Assembly (NCBI GenBank): GCA_947497475.1
Contig: CANMGS010000001.1
Location: forward strand, 124,001 to 188,000
DNA length: 64,000 nt
Reading direction: 5' to 3'
Source of the DNA: an uncultured Amylibacter sp.
GTDB taxonomy: Bacteria; Pseudomonadota; Alphaproteobacteria; Rhodobacterales; Rhodobacteraceae
In this document: piece after piece, positions 1-8,353 of the stretch
Position numbering within the stretch: the stretch's first letter is position 1
Layout: every line of letters starts with the position of its first letter
The notes under the pieces: model-generated
Seen by the model: the letters and a program-made list of their open reading frames with translations, nothing else
Told to the model about the DNA's origin: nothing
Databases searched by the model: none
Position numbers and translations under genes: made by a program

Positions 1-883
1 TTTTAAACCAATCTTTCATATCTTGCGTGCTTTCCAAAGATACATCCGTGGGATCCCCGCCAATTTTCAAATACGTCTTGCCATTCGGATATTTAATTGG
101 AGGTAAAATATAAGGATCGCGGCCATCCTGCAGGCATAAAACCAAGGATGGCATCGTTTTTAACAACTCGATCTGTTCAGCCTCAACTTCGAAAAAAGCG
201 ACAGTACGCGCATAGGTATTAATTGGAACAGGTGTGGGGAGAATCATATTTGCAAACCCACCAGTGGCGACAAGCACCTGATCTGCTTCAACTTCCCCAG
301 CAGTTGTCGATATCAAGACGCTATCCGTTTTCTCGGTAATAGCCAAAACAATTGCATCCAAAACAGTGGCACCCGCTTTTTGTGCACAGATAGTTTGTGC
401 ATGCACAAGGTTACGTGGGCTGATATAACCTGCCATTTGCGGTTCATAAAACGCCTGCATATCTGGCTCAAAGCTAAAATATGGGAACGCGTCTTCTAAA
501 ATAGCGCCAAAATATCGGTCGCTTTTTAGATTACGTTCTTCACGAACTTGAGCCACATTTTTAATAAATGTACTTTCTTTGCCCCCAGTAATCATCGCCC
601 CACTTGGTGTAAAAAATGAAACCCCGCTACCCGATTCAATTTCCGCGTATCGTGCAATTGAGGCGACGGTTACATCTGACCAAAACAGCGATGGGTCTAA
701 TGCGCGTGTAATGCGCCCCTCATCATAATGGCTGGCGAATACACCGTCATGATTGGCTTTATCTTTTGGTTCTGATGGGCCAATGAGTGTGACGTCACAT
801 CCGTCCTTAGCCAAATGACGCGCAGCCGCAGAGCCAATTAACCCGCGTCCAATTACAGCTATATGTTTGCTCGACTTTGACAC
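1..883 (-). CDS. FAD-dependent amino-acid oxidoreductase (DAO/sarcosine oxidase type), C-terminus cut by window edge
   Basis: The reading frame is open from a GTG at 883 to the window edge, giving at least 294 residues. The N-terminus has a Rossmann dinucleotide-binding motif, IAVIGRGLIGSAAARHL (GxGxxG), followed by an acidic and basic FAD-pocket region. A later VLVATGGFAN segment resembles the second FAD contact of the DAO superfamily. Such enzymes oxidise amino acids or N-methylated amines such as sarcosine or glycine; the substrate cannot be read from the sequence. No strong Shine-Dalgarno precedes the GTG (GGGTAGCTT only), so the start is moderately uncertain. The missing C-terminal part would normally hold the rest of the substrate domain. 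A PF01266 search on the whole gene would settle the family. Confidence 0.75.
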   Translation of the reverse strand, partial: MSKSSKHIAVIGRGLIGSAAARHLAKDGCDVTLIGPSEPKDKANHDGVFASHYDEGRITRALDPSLFWSDVTVASIARYAEIESGSGVSFFTPSGAMITGGKESTFIKNVAQVREERNLKSDRYFGAILEDAFPYFSFEPDMQAFYEPQMAGYISPRNLVHAQTICAQKAGATVLDAIVLAITEKTDSVLISTTAGEVEADQVLVATGGFANMILPTPVPINTYARTVAFFEVEAEQIELLKTMPSLVLCLQDGRDPYILPPIKYPNGKTYLKIGGDPTDVSLESTQDMKDWFK

Positions 884-935
884 AAGCTACCCCAATAAAA
901 TATGTGCCCAACCTACGCATGAAAAAAGGCGCGTC

Positions 936-966
936 AAACAAAAAGGGCGGCCCATTAGACCGCCCT
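936..966 (-). terminator. Rho-independent terminator of the Ala/Glu-rich gene
   Basis: GGGCGG (945-950) pairs with CCGCCC (960-965). Read on the minus strand, the hairpin is followed by a T-rich run. It lies about 25 bases after the stop of the gene ending at 989. Confidence 0.8.
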
Positions 967-988
967 CTTCTTTGATCGTATCAAACGA

Positions 989-1495
989 TTAGTTTGTTGT
1001 ACCTTCAAGAGCTTTTTTAGCAGCTTCGGCAGCATCTTTAACAGCTTGCTCAGCCGCATCAGCAGCAGCCTTTGCAGCGGCATCTTCTGCCGCTTTAGCT
1101 TCCTCAGCTGCTTTTGCAGCTGCAGCTTCTGCTTCTGCTTTTGCGGCAGCGTCTGCATCTTCTGCAGCTTTCGCAGCGGCAGCTTCTGCCTCCGCTTTAG
1201 CTTCCTCAGCTGCTTTTGCAGCAGCTTCTGCTTCTGCTTTTGCAGCTTCTTCTGCAGCTTTTGCTTCCTCAGCAGCCTTCGCAGCAGCAGCTTCTGCCTC
1301 CGCTTTAGCAGCAGCGGCTGCAGCTTCTGCTTCAGCAGCAGCTTTCGCAGCAGCCTCTTCAGCCGCTTTCTTTGCAGCTTCCGCTTCCATTTGTACTTTT
1401 TCAGCAGCTTCTTGAGCGGCTTTTTGTTGTTCCGTGTAGAAATATATCCCTGCGGCAACAGCTAGTAAAACAACTAGCGTAATAATCTTTTTCAT
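989..1495 (-). CDS. Membrane-anchored Ala/Glu/Lys-rich helical repeat protein, function unknown
   Basis: The protein has 168 residues. Residues 1-20 form a hydrophobic N-terminal anchor or uncleaved signal (MKKIITLVVLLAVAAGIYFY). The rest, about residues 23-160, is almost only Ala, Glu and Lys with a little Asp. Units such as KAEAEAAAAKAAEEAKAAE recur at roughly 20-30 residue spacing. Acidic and basic residues lie mostly three to four positions apart, as expected for a long charged alpha helix or coiled coil extending from the membrane. A GGAGA Shine-Dalgarno precedes the ATG and a terminator follows. TolA-like or histone-like repeats give spurious matches to such sequence, so I assign no family. 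The composition keeps other frames open too, but only this frame has a start signal, an anchor and a terminator. Confidence 0.7.
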   Translation of the reverse strand: MKKIITLVVLLAVAAGIYFYTEQQKAAQEAAEKVQMEAEAAKKAAEEAAAKAAAEAEAAAAAAKAEAEAAAAKAAEEAKAAEEAAKAEAEAAAKAAEEAKAEAEAAAAKAAEDADAAAKAEAEAAAAKAAEEAKAAEDAAAKAAADAAEQAVKDAAEAAKKALEGTTN

Positions 1496-1679
1496 AACCG
1501 TATCTCCATTTTTCGGCTTTTGAACCCCAATAGGCTTACTTCATGTGCCCTTTGATCATGCAAATTGCAAGCATTAGGGACATAAAAATCTCATATCGCA
1601 TGAAAACCACCGCTTTTTTGCCTAAACATCAAAAGCCCGCTTGACCTTCCGCTCTATGAAGGACAGACAACTATTGCAC

Positions 1680-1693
1680 TTGATTGAAATCAA
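1680..1693. promoter_or_regulatory. FNR/FnrL-type box upstream of infC
   Basis: TTGAT-TGAA-ATCAA is a perfect copy of the FNR half-site arrangement TTGAT-N4-ATCAA. It lies about 50 bases upstream of the proposed infC start at 1743. The motif is directly visible; regulation by an FNR/FnrL protein is inference. Confidence 0.5.
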
Positions 1694-1742
1694 TCAGCGC
1701 ATTAGATTTTGCATCAAAGAAACCATACAAGGACTTAAGACC

Positions 1743-2297
1743 ATAGCCCGTAGACCACACCAAGCGCCTCCGACGCGCGAAACAGGACCACGCGTTAATG
1801 AACGCATTACCTCAGACGAAATTCGATTGATTGGCGCCGACGGCGACAATGTAGGTGTTGTAACACCCGCGCGCGGCATGGAATTGGCCGACCAAGCAGG
1901 GCTAGATCTGGTTGAAATCTCACCAAACGCCAAACCACCTGTATGTAAGGTGATGGACTTTGGTAAGTACAAATATGAACAGCAAAAGCGCGAAGCTGAA
2001 GCACGTAAAAAGCAAAAGATCATCGAAACCAAAGAAATCAAGTTCCGCCCAAACACGGATGTGCATGATTTTGATGTGAAGATGCGTAATGTTTACAAGT
2101 TTTTAGGCAACGGCGACAAAGTGAAAATCACAATGCGTTTCCGTGGCCGTGAAATGGCACACCAAAACCTTGGCCTAGAATTACTTCTTCGTGTGAAAGA
2201 GGCTGTTTTGGAACAAGAAGCTGGGCAAATTGAAAACCATCCGAAATTGGAAGGGCGTCAAATGTCCATGTTGATCGGACCAATGGCTACTAAGTAA
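1743..2297 (+). CDS. infC: Translation initiation factor IF-3, proposed ATA start
   Basis: IF-3 binds the 30S subunit, prevents premature 50S joining and proofreads start codons. The protein begins [10 protein letters not shown] and carries both IF-3 domains: the N-domain around [15 protein letters not shown], a Lys-rich linker ([18 protein letters not shown]), and the C-domain around [12 protein letters not shown]. With the ATA at 1743 as start it has 184 residues, close to the 180 of E. coli. AAGGA at 1729-1733 sits nine bases before that ATA, an ideal spacing. The in-frame TTG at 1641 and ATG at 1656 lack a Shine-Dalgarno and would add 29-34 non-conserved residues. IF-3 genes in other bacteria use rare starts (AUU in E. 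coli) so that IF-3 represses its own translation. An ATA start here would fit that logic. Confidence 0.93.
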   Translation: MARRPHQAPPTRETGPRVNERITSDEIRLIGADGDNVGVVTPARGMELADQAGLDLVEISPNAKPPVCKVMDFGKYKYEQQKREAEARKKQKIIETKEIKFRPNTDVHDFDVKMRNVYKFLGNGDKVKITMRFRGREMAHQNLGLELLLRVKEAVLEQEAGQIENHPKLEGRQMSMLIGPMATK

Positions 2298-2320
2298 GTA
2301 TTACGAACATCTAAAGACAC

Positions 2321-2347
2321 AAAGCGCGGCATTCACCGCGCTTTTTT
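2321..2347 (+). terminator. Rho-independent terminator of infC
   Basis: AAAGCGCGG pairs with CCGCGCTTT around a six-base loop and runs into a T tract. It lies about 25 bases after the infC stop. Confidence 0.85.
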
Positions 2348-2383
2348 GTTGCGCAAATTAATTTCGCAGCTAACGTCGGCAAA

Positions 2384-3292
2384 ATGACGACTTATCTTCG
2401 GGCCATTAGCCCGACCACCCAAGCCATACTGTTAATGATTATCGCTGTGTTCGCTTTCACAGCCCTTGATGCTGTTGCAAAACACCTTGTCCAAGATCAT
2501 CATACATTACAGGTCGTCTGGGCGCGGTACTTTTTTCAGGTTCTATGGGCTGTGATCCTGTTAGGGCCAAGATTACGCACATTAATGAAAACCAAATATA
2601 TAGGCATGCAGTTACTTCGCTCGTCATTCCTATTCGGCGCAACCATGTTCTTCTTCTTTGGGCTAAACTGGATGACGCTATCGGATATAACAGCCATTTT
2701 CGAAGTGGCCCCCCTATTGATAACTGCATTCGCCTTTATCTTTCTCAAAGAAAAGGTGGGGCCCCGCAGATGGTTTGGCGTTATCATTGGTATGATCGGG
2801 GCAATGATCATCATCCGCCCAGGGTCAGAAGTGTTTTCTCTGACATCTCTCATCCCTATGGCAGCGGCAGCGTGTTATGCAGCCTATGCGATTTCAACAC
2901 GTGTATTGGGACAAGAAGAAAGTCCATGGACTAGCTTTTTATATACAGCGCTTATCGGCACAATAATCGCCAGTTGTTTTGTGCCATTCTATTGGACGCA
3001 ACCATCACCATCTGCCGTTGGCTTTATGATACTGATGGGATTAATCGCAAGCATTGGGCATTACTGCCTGATCTTAGCCTTCAGATTGTCAGAAGCATCC
3101 TTCTTAGCCCCCTTCGGCTATCTCAGCCTGCTGTTTAGTACAGCTTGGGGATTCTTCCTGTTTTACGAATTGCCAACAATATACACTGTTATTGGCGGTA
3201 CGATTATCGCGGGATCAGGGCTGTATGTTTGGTACCGTGAAAATCAGACGGATGGAACGATTATTAACGAAGCTTCCGCGCTGCCAAAATAG
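2384..3292 (+). CDS. DMT-superfamily (EamA) inner-membrane exporter
   Basis: The protein has 302 residues and about ten hydrophobic helices, in two EamA repeats (roughly 12-145 and 155-290). Typical EamA features include the FLKEKVGPRRWFGVIIGMIGA segment at the end of the first repeat and the APFGYLSLLFSTAWG segment in the second. Family members export amino acids, nucleobases or other small metabolites; the substrate is not predictable. The C-terminus resembles that of the paralogue at 9649-10548 (RLSEASFLAPF versus RLSDASFIAPF). It converges with the DUF1223 gene and overlaps it by 29 bases. No clear Shine-Dalgarno is seen before the ATG. Confidence 0.85.
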   Translation: MTTYLRAISPTTQAILLMIIAVFAFTALDAVAKHLVQDHHTLQVVWARYFFQVLWAVILLGPRLRTLMKTKYIGMQLLRSSFLFGATMFFFFGLNWMTLSDITAIFEVAPLLITAFAFIFLKEKVGPRRWFGVIIGMIGAMIIIRPGSEVFSLTSLIPMAAAACYAAYAISTRVLGQEESPWTSFLYTALIGTIIASCFVPFYWTQPSPSAVGFMILMGLIASIGHYCLILAFRLSEASFLAPFGYLSLLFSTAWGFFLFYELPTIYTVIGGTIIAGSGLYVWYRENQTDGTIINEASALPK

Positions 3293-3971
3293 GACCATTA
3301 TCCGCGGCTTGCACAATAATAGCACCCTCAACACCATCTGCTAAAAACGGTTGGTTAACAGTCCAGTCAGCCTGACCGTTCCAATCGCCAATCTTTTCCC
3401 AAGATGTCACAATATTTGTGTGCTTTAACGTTTTACCACGGTTTTCACCCGCCTTAATCTTAGAAATGATTTCTGGCATATATTGGATCAAAAACACATC
3501 AGCACGCCCAACATTCACATCAGATGGATCAACATCCACAGAAAACGCAGATGCCGTTTTTTCAATCGTTAAAGAAACGCTATCGACTTGCGCGCTCATC
3601 TTTTGCAGTTCGCCTTCAATACGTGCACCTTTAGCACCGGCAACCTGAGAACGGCCATTAAACACCATTTGCGGTGTCACCAAACGATAACGGCTTGGTA
3701 GGATACTGTTGTATGTTTCTTGGCGCTTCGTGAATTTTGCTTTTGCGTAATCGTCTTTCCACCCAAGGTAATCCCAGTAATCAACGTGCAAAGCCAATGC
3801 CAAAATATCATCATGCTGCGCTAATTCTGTCAGCATTTCATCCGCAGGTGGGCATGATGAACAACCTTCCGATGTGAATAGTTCCACAACAATTAAAGAA
3901 CCGTCCTCACCCGCATGGGCAAAGGTACCAAAAGCTGTTGTAACCATCAGAGATGCGATCAGTTTACGCAT
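3264..3971 (-). CDS. Exported DUF1223 thioredoxin-fold protein
   Basis: The protein has 235 residues, starting at the ATG at 3971, which follows an AAGGAT Shine-Dalgarno. It begins with a signal peptide (about residues 1-20, ending AHA). The mature start VVELFTSEGCSSCPPADE carries a CxxC pair at residues 37 and 40, as in thioredoxin-like proteins. The HVDYWDYLGW and RYRLVTPQMVFNGR blocks are characteristic of DUF1223. The family is periplasmic and presumed to act in thiol redox chemistry, but its substrate is unknown. An upstream in-frame start at 4031 would put 20 residues before the signal peptide and is less likely. Confidence 0.85.
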   Translation of the reverse strand: MRKLIASLMVTTAFGTFAHAGEDGSLIVVELFTSEGCSSCPPADEMLTELAQHDDILALALHVDYWDYLGWKDDYAKAKFTKRQETYNSILPSRYRLVTPQMVFNGRSQVAGAKGARIEGELQKMSAQVDSVSLTIEKTASAFSVDVDPSDVNVGRADVFLIQYMPEIISKIKAGENRGKTLKHTNIVTSWEKIGDWNGQADWTVNQPFLADGVEGAIIVQAADNGPILAARKLR

Positions 3972-4134
3972 AAAACACCTATATCCTTCATTTCTTAACC
4001 TTGCATAAAACACACAACGATAAAAAGCCAATAAAGTGTTTGCGAGCGAAATGTTACAAACTTAAGTTCGTAGAAATACCCATTGTGCTTCTATCAAAAA
4101 TCCACATTGTGATCATTGGCATGGGGAACATATA

Positions 4135-4884
4135 ATGGAAACGACAATCTTAATCGCAGTGGCTGCTTTTCTTGCAGGCATCTTAAACGCTATCGCGGGC
4201 GGTGGTTCTTTCCTAACATTTCCCGCTCTTGTTTTTGCTGGCGTACCTCCAGTGATTGCCAATGCGACAAGTGCCATAGCTGTGTTTCCAGGATATTTGG
4301 CTGCCGCGGTTGGCTTTAAAGACGACATTGCATCCGTCGAGCGTAAACAGTTGATCCGTCAAACAGGCATTACATTGATCGGCGGTTTAATTGGGGCATT
4401 ACTTCTGTTGGTGTCTTCTAATGACTTCTTCACGGCAATAGTCCCATTCTTGTTACTTGCCTCAACCGCCATCTTTGCATTCCAAGACCGCATCCTTGCT
4501 TGGGGACGCAACGGCGGCCTGCAACTAACACCCTATGGTGCCATCGGTACATTGGTTGTGGCAATCTATGGCGGTTACTTTAACGGCGGCCTTGGGATCG
4601 TCCTGCTAGCTCTCTATGCCATGTGGGGTCTCACAAATCTAAATGTGATGAACGGCTTAAAAAATGGCGTGTCTTTCGTCATCTCTGCCATCTCTGTCCT
4701 GACCTTTGCAATCGCGGGTCTAATTGTATGGCCTTCTGCCATCGTAATGATGATTGCGAATATCTTAGGTGGTTATTTCGGCGCCAAACTCGCAAAACGA
4801 CTTAGTAAAACCATCGTTCGAAACATCGTTATTGCGGTCGGCTTAGTGATGAGTGCTATATTCTTTTACAGATTGTTCACTTAG
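4135..4884 (+). CDS. TauE/SafE-family sulfite/sulfoacetate-type anion exporter
   Basis: The protein has 249 residues and about eight hydrophobic helices. The N-terminal repeat has the family pattern AGILNAIAGGGSFLTFPAL followed by NATSAIAVFPGY. The second repeat has GGYFNGGLGIVLLALYAMWG. TauE/SafE proteins export organosulfonates, sulfite or related anions across the inner membrane. No sulfur-metabolism gene adjoins this one, so the substrate is open. It overlaps the convergent EamA gene by eight bases. Confidence 0.85.
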   Translation: METTILIAVAAFLAGILNAIAGGGSFLTFPALVFAGVPPVIANATSAIAVFPGYLAAAVGFKDDIASVERKQLIRQTGITLIGGLIGALLLLVSSNDFFTAIVPFLLLASTAIFAFQDRILAWGRNGGLQLTPYGAIGTLVVAIYGGYFNGGLGIVLLALYAMWGLTNLNVMNGLKNGVSFVISAISVLTFAIAGLIVWPSAIVMMIANILGGYFGAKLAKRLSKTIVRNIVIAVGLVMSAIFFYRLFT

Positions 4885-5764
4885 CTCTTACAGGCAGATT
4901 GATCAAAACCACACCTAACAGAGCAATCGCAATGCCCATCCCAACAGTAGCGGTGATTGTTTCCCCCAAAATAAACACACCAAGTCCAACGCCGACCCCA
5001 GCGCGCAAATAAGCTTGGCTGGCAACCCCAAGAGACCCTAAAGATTTCAAAAGTCGAAAATAAATCAGCAACGCAATTCCAGTTGAAAACACTCCCAGCA
5101 TCAGCACAGCTCCAATGGATGCCATTGAAGGGGATAATGACATTGGCTGATCCACAATAAAGCTAAGCGGCACCAAAAATAGAGCCGACAATATACTGGC
5201 ACTGGCGGCTGTCACAGTATTGGGCACATTATGAAATCGCCGCCCATAGATTGATGTGCATCCATAAAGGATTGCTCCTAATAACACAGCCAGTTGTCCC
5301 CAGATATGATCCCCAAGACCAGCCAACGCATCCGTCCCAATGATCAAAACAACACCACAAAAACCCAAACCAGCCCCAAGCATTTTTAAAGCGGGTGGAT
5401 TATCCCCTTTAAGGAACAATACCGTAATAAACAGGACCCAAATTGGAGAGGTAGAGTTCAAAACAGACGCCAAAGCACTGTCCACAAATTGCTGTCCCCA
5501 TGCCAATGACACCCATGGGATAATGCTGCCAATCATGGCAAGAATGAACAATTGGCCGATAAGTTTAGGTTCAGTTGGTAACCGCTGCCCCTTAACCAAC
5601 ATCACAAGACCGATCACAACAGAGGCTACAACCACACGAATAGCCGCCAAAGTAACGGGCGGAATGGTTTGAACTCCTATGGAAATCCACATGAATGAGG
5701 AGCCCCATAACAAAGCCAACAAGCCTAAAAAGCCTAATTCGGTGACCAGTTGTTTATGCGTCAT
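4877..5764 (-). CDS. DMT-superfamily (EamA) transporter coupled to tenA
   Basis: The protein has 295 residues with ten predicted membrane helices in two EamA repeats. The first contains LLALLWGSSFMWISIGVQTIPPV in shortened view as WGSSFMWI, and the second ends GVVLINLPVRAK. Its ATG overlaps the tenA stop in an ATGA arrangement (5761-5764), so the two are very probably translationally coupled. That context suggests a role in moving a thiamin-related pyrimidine or amine, but nothing in the sequence fixes the substrate. It is the last gene of the minus-strand run that starts with argD. Confidence 0.85.
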   Translation of the reverse strand: MTHKQLVTELGFLGLLALLWGSSFMWISIGVQTIPPVTLAAIRVVVASVVIGLVMLVKGQRLPTEPKLIGQLFILAMIGSIIPWVSLAWGQQFVDSALASVLNSTSPIWVLFITVLFLKGDNPPALKMLGAGLGFCGVVLIIGTDALAGLGDHIWGQLAVLLGAILYGCTSIYGRRFHNVPNTVTAASASILSALFLVPLSFIVDQPMSLSPSMASIGAVLMLGVFSTGIALLIYFRLLKSLGSLGVASQAYLRAGVGVGLGVFILGETITATVGMGIAIALLGVVLINLPVRAK

Positions 5765-6408
5765 GCGAAAGACGCATCAAAGAAATCACGTTCCAATTTC
5801 ACCGCTTTACAAAACATCGCTTCGACATTCGCGCGCCCAGCATCATTCAACGTGTCCCATTGTGCATCCAACTGGCTGCGCAGGTATTCAACAACACCTT
5901 CAAACCCATCACCAGCATGCAATGTAATCCATTCCGCAAAGTAAAACGGTAAGTCCTCTTTCGGTGGGTTCACAGGTGTCGCCCAACTCAAATAAACCCA
6001 CTCCGCGACCACCAAAACCGCCAGCATCTCTTCGTATTTTCCCGATGCCGCGGCCTGAGCCATCAAATCCTGAAAGCCTTTGGTCGCAGGTTTCAAGTCA
6101 GGATCAGTCCAATCCGCATCCTTTACCCCAAGCGCCTCGAATGAGCGCAGGAAATACGTGTTTTCTGGCCCCGTAATCACCGCCAAAAACTGTGCTGCTG
6201 GCACACTGTCCGCCAAAGTTGGCGCATGGGCAATCGCACTGGCCAAAAGCCGCACAAAGCCGTCAATAAACTGATAATCCTGTATCAGATACCCACGCAT
6301 CTTATCCAAATCCAACGTGCCATCTGCCAAAGCATCGCAAAACGGATGCTTCGTGGCTGCCGCCCAATCATCCGCACATAAAGATTTCAGGTGATCTGTT
6401 GGTCGCAT
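5761..6408 (-). CDS. tenA: TenA-family thiaminase II-like protein lacking the usual catalytic Cys
   Basis: The protein has 215 residues, the usual size for TenA/thiaminase II, which salvages the aminopyrimidine half of thiamin. Family blocks include HPFCDALADGTL, YLIQDYQFIDGF and the C-terminal YFAEWITLHAGDGFEG. In Bacillus TenA the nucleophile is Cys135 in a PCYWLY context. Here the matching stretch reads VAEWVY with Ala at 135 and Glu at 136. This recalls TenA_E-type proteins, which lack that Cys and act on other thiamin breakdown products. The enzyme may therefore not be a classical thiaminase. It follows the dehydratase gene by 37 bases and overlaps the downstream EamA gene by four. Confidence 0.8.
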   Translation of the reverse strand: MRPTDHLKSLCADDWAAATKHPFCDALADGTLDLDKMRGYLIQDYQFIDGFVRLLASAIAHAPTLADSVPAAQFLAVITGPENTYFLRSFEALGVKDADWTDPDLKPATKGFQDLMAQAAASGKYEEMLAVLVVAEWVYLSWATPVNPPKEDLPFYFAEWITLHAGDGFEGVVEYLRSQLDAQWDTLNDAGRANVEAMFCKAVKLERDFFDASFA

Positions 6409-6445
6409 CGTTATATCCTTTTAAGTATCCTTGGCACTATGTACC

Positions 6446-7372
6446 TTATAGAAACCAATCGGTTTCAGCATTTCCACCGCATATGACCACACCGATACGT
6501 TCATCCTTTTGTGGCTTATAAACACCCGCTGTTAAAGCAGCTAATGCCGTTACACCGCCCGGTTCTGCAATCACGCGCATCTTATCCCATAATATACGTT
6601 GCGCATCTTTAATTTGCGCATCGCTTACAACCAAAGACATACGGTTGTGCTGCTTTAAGGTATCAAAGGGTAAGCGCCCTAAGTGTGGTGCCCCTAGCGA
6701 ATTTGCCGTAATCCCTGACGGTTTAATTCCCTTGTCCAAACCATGCTTCAAAGCATTTGAATAGGTTGCAGTCTCTTCGCTTTCGACAGCAATCACATTC
6801 ACATCTTCACCATACCATGAAGAAATTCCGCCAATAAGACCACCACCGCCAACGGCAACAAAGACCGTGTCCAAATCAGGAACTTGCTGTGATAACTCAA
6901 GTCCAACTGTACCTTGGCCAGCCATGACTTCAGGCATGTCAAACGGATGTACTGCCAATGCTCCAGTCTCTTTTGCATAGGCTTCATATTTATCAACGAC
7001 GACAGCGAAATCTGTGCCGCTAGGGACAACCTCTGCTCCAAACTGGCGCATACGCGCCATTTTGACATCACCGGCATAATCGGGTGCAAATATTTTTGCT
7101 TTGTGTCCTAACCGACTAGCAGCGAACCCAACTGCAGCCCCATGATTGCCACCAGAAACGGCAACCACTCCAGCCTCGGCTACGTTTTTTGAAAGAACGG
7201 TGTTCAATGCACTGCGCACTTTAAACGACCCTGTAAATTGTAGGTGTTCTAGTTTCAAAGAAACAGGAACATTACAAAATGCATCTGCCTCGATTTCAAT
7301 AGTTGGTGTGGTTCTTACGTATGGCCGAATACGGTCATAAGCTTGTGAAATATCGTTTTTTACAATCATCAT
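6446..7372 (-). CDS. PLP-dependent serine/threonine dehydratase family protein
   Basis: The protein has 308 residues with a fold-type II PLP core. TGSFKVRSA carries the Schiff-base lysine, SGGNHGAAVGFAA is the substrate/PLP loop, and VGGGGLIGGISSW is the phosphate-binding Gly-rich loop. Homologues include threonine dehydratases, serine racemases and threo-3-hydroxyaspartate dehydratases. No C-terminal ACT domain is present, so it is a catabolic-type enzyme without isoleucine feedback. It lies 54 bases after argF on the same strand. The start codon (ATG at 7372, or the next ATG at 7369) is embedded in a perfect inverted repeat and has no clear Shine-Dalgarno. Confidence 0.85.
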   Translation of the reverse strand: MMIVKNDISQAYDRIRPYVRTTPTIEIEADAFCNVPVSLKLEHLQFTGSFKVRSALNTVLSKNVAEAGVVAVSGGNHGAAVGFAASRLGHKAKIFAPDYAGDVKMARMRQFGAEVVPSGTDFAVVVDKYEAYAKETGALAVHPFDMPEVMAGQGTVGLELSQQVPDLDTVFVAVGGGGLIGGISSWYGEDVNVIAVESEETATYSNALKHGLDKGIKPSGITANSLGAPHLGRLPFDTLKQHNRMSLVVSDAQIKDAQRILWDKMRVIAEPGGVTALAALTAGVYKPQKDERIGVVICGGNAETDWFL

Positions 7373-7397
7373 AGTCCCAGTATTTTGGGACTATGAT
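7368..7397. promoter_or_regulatory. Inverted repeat spanning the dehydratase start codon
   Basis: ATCATAGTCCCA (7368-7379) and TGGGACTATGAT (7386-7397) are perfect 12-base arms around a six-base spacer. The dehydratase ATG lies inside the left arm. The element could be a repressor operator or an mRNA hairpin that hides the start. It has no following U-tract, so a simple argF terminator is unlikely. Confidence 0.55.
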
Positions 7398-7426
7398 TTT
7401 ATGACAAAATGATATCCGTCAAGCGA

Positions 7427-8353
7427 TTAAAGCCCCAGACAATGCCGCATCACAGCCTTTTGCGCGTGCAGCCTGTTTTCCGCCTCATCAAAGACAAGCG
7501 ATTGTGGGCCGTCCATCACTTCGGATGTCACCTCTTCTTCGCGGTGTGCTGGTAGGCAATGCATGAACACTGCATCATCACCAGCATGAGACATCAAATC
7601 TTTATTGACCTGATATGGGCGTAGTAAATTATGACGGCGTTCCCGTGCCGATTGTTTGTCATGCATAGACAACCATGTGTCCGTGACAATCAAATCCGCG
7701 CCTTCTACAGCTTTTTCTGCATCACGTTCGATAGAGACAGAAGCGCCTTTAGAGCGCGCAAAACCAATGGCTTCATCTTCTGGATCCAAGATAGATGGGC
7801 CTGCAAAAGTCATATCAAAACCGAACTGACCAGCTGCATGTAGAAATGATGTACAAACATTATTGCCATCACCCAACCAAACAACTTTTTTACCCTTAAT
7901 AGAGCCGTGGTTCTCTTCATAGGTCAGAATGTCCGCCATAATTTGACACGGATGCGAACGGTCTGTCAGACCATTGATAACAGGAACGCTGGCGTATTCA
8001 GCCATTTCCAACAAAACACTTTCATCAAATGTACGGATCATGATCATGTCCACATAACGCGACAGAACACGTGCTGTATCTGCAATGGTTTCGCCATGCC
8101 CAAGCTGCATGTCATTACCAGACAGCACCATCGTTTGCCCGCCCATTTGGCGCACACCCATATCAAAAGATACGCGTGTACGCGTGGAAGGTTTTTCAAA
8201 AATCAGCGCAACCATATGGTTAGCCAATGGTGTATCCGCATCAGGTGTACCTTTTGGCAAACCAGCCCGCGCAGTTTTCATAGATTTTGCTTGATCCAAA
8301 ATGTTATTCAGATCGGCAACGTCCGTTTTATGGATATCTAAGAAATGGGTCAT
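7427..8353 (-). CDS. argF: Ornithine carbamoyltransferase
   Basis: The enzyme makes citrulline from ornithine and carbamoyl phosphate in arginine synthesis (cytoplasm). The protein has 308 residues, typical for the family. [15 protein letters not shown] holds the carbamoyl-phosphate STRTR motif, [11 protein letters not shown] the HPxQ motif, and MHCLPAHR the ornithine-binding HCLP motif. Its ATG overlaps the argD stop by four bases (8350-8353), so the pair is an operon. Confidence 0.96.
   Translation of the reverse strand: MTHFLDIHKTDVADLNNILDQAKSMKTARAGLPKGTPDADTPLANHMVALIFEKPSTRTRVSFDMGVRQMGGQTMVLSGNDMQLGHGETIADTARVLSRYVDMIMIRTFDESVLLEMAEYASVPVINGLTDRSHPCQIMADILTYEENHGSIKGKKVVWLGDGNNVCTSFLHAAGQFGFDMTFAGPSILDPEDEAIGFARSKGASVSIERDAEKAVEGADLIVTDTWLSMHDKQSARERRHNLLRPYQVNKDLMSHAGDDAVFMHCLPAHREEEVTSEVMDGPQSLVFDEAENRLHAQKAVMRHCLGL

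Noticed and set aside
1080-1380. Repeats in the Ala/Glu-rich gene considered as a CRISPR-like or satellite array
   Set aside because: The repeats are degenerate, in frame and code for the A/E/K helix. There are no unique spacers.
955-1465. Two long frames overlapping the Ala/Glu-rich gene (Arg/Lys/Leu-rich on minus, Ser/Cys/Phe-rich on plus)
   Set aside because: They result from the repetitive GCA/GCT/GAA codons of the real gene. Neither has a Shine-Dalgarno or a sensible composition.
1641-1742. N-terminal extension of IF-3 from TTG/ATG codons at 1641 and 1656
   Set aside because: No Shine-Dalgarno, non-conserved residues, and it would read through the FNR-type box; the ATA at 1743 fits better.
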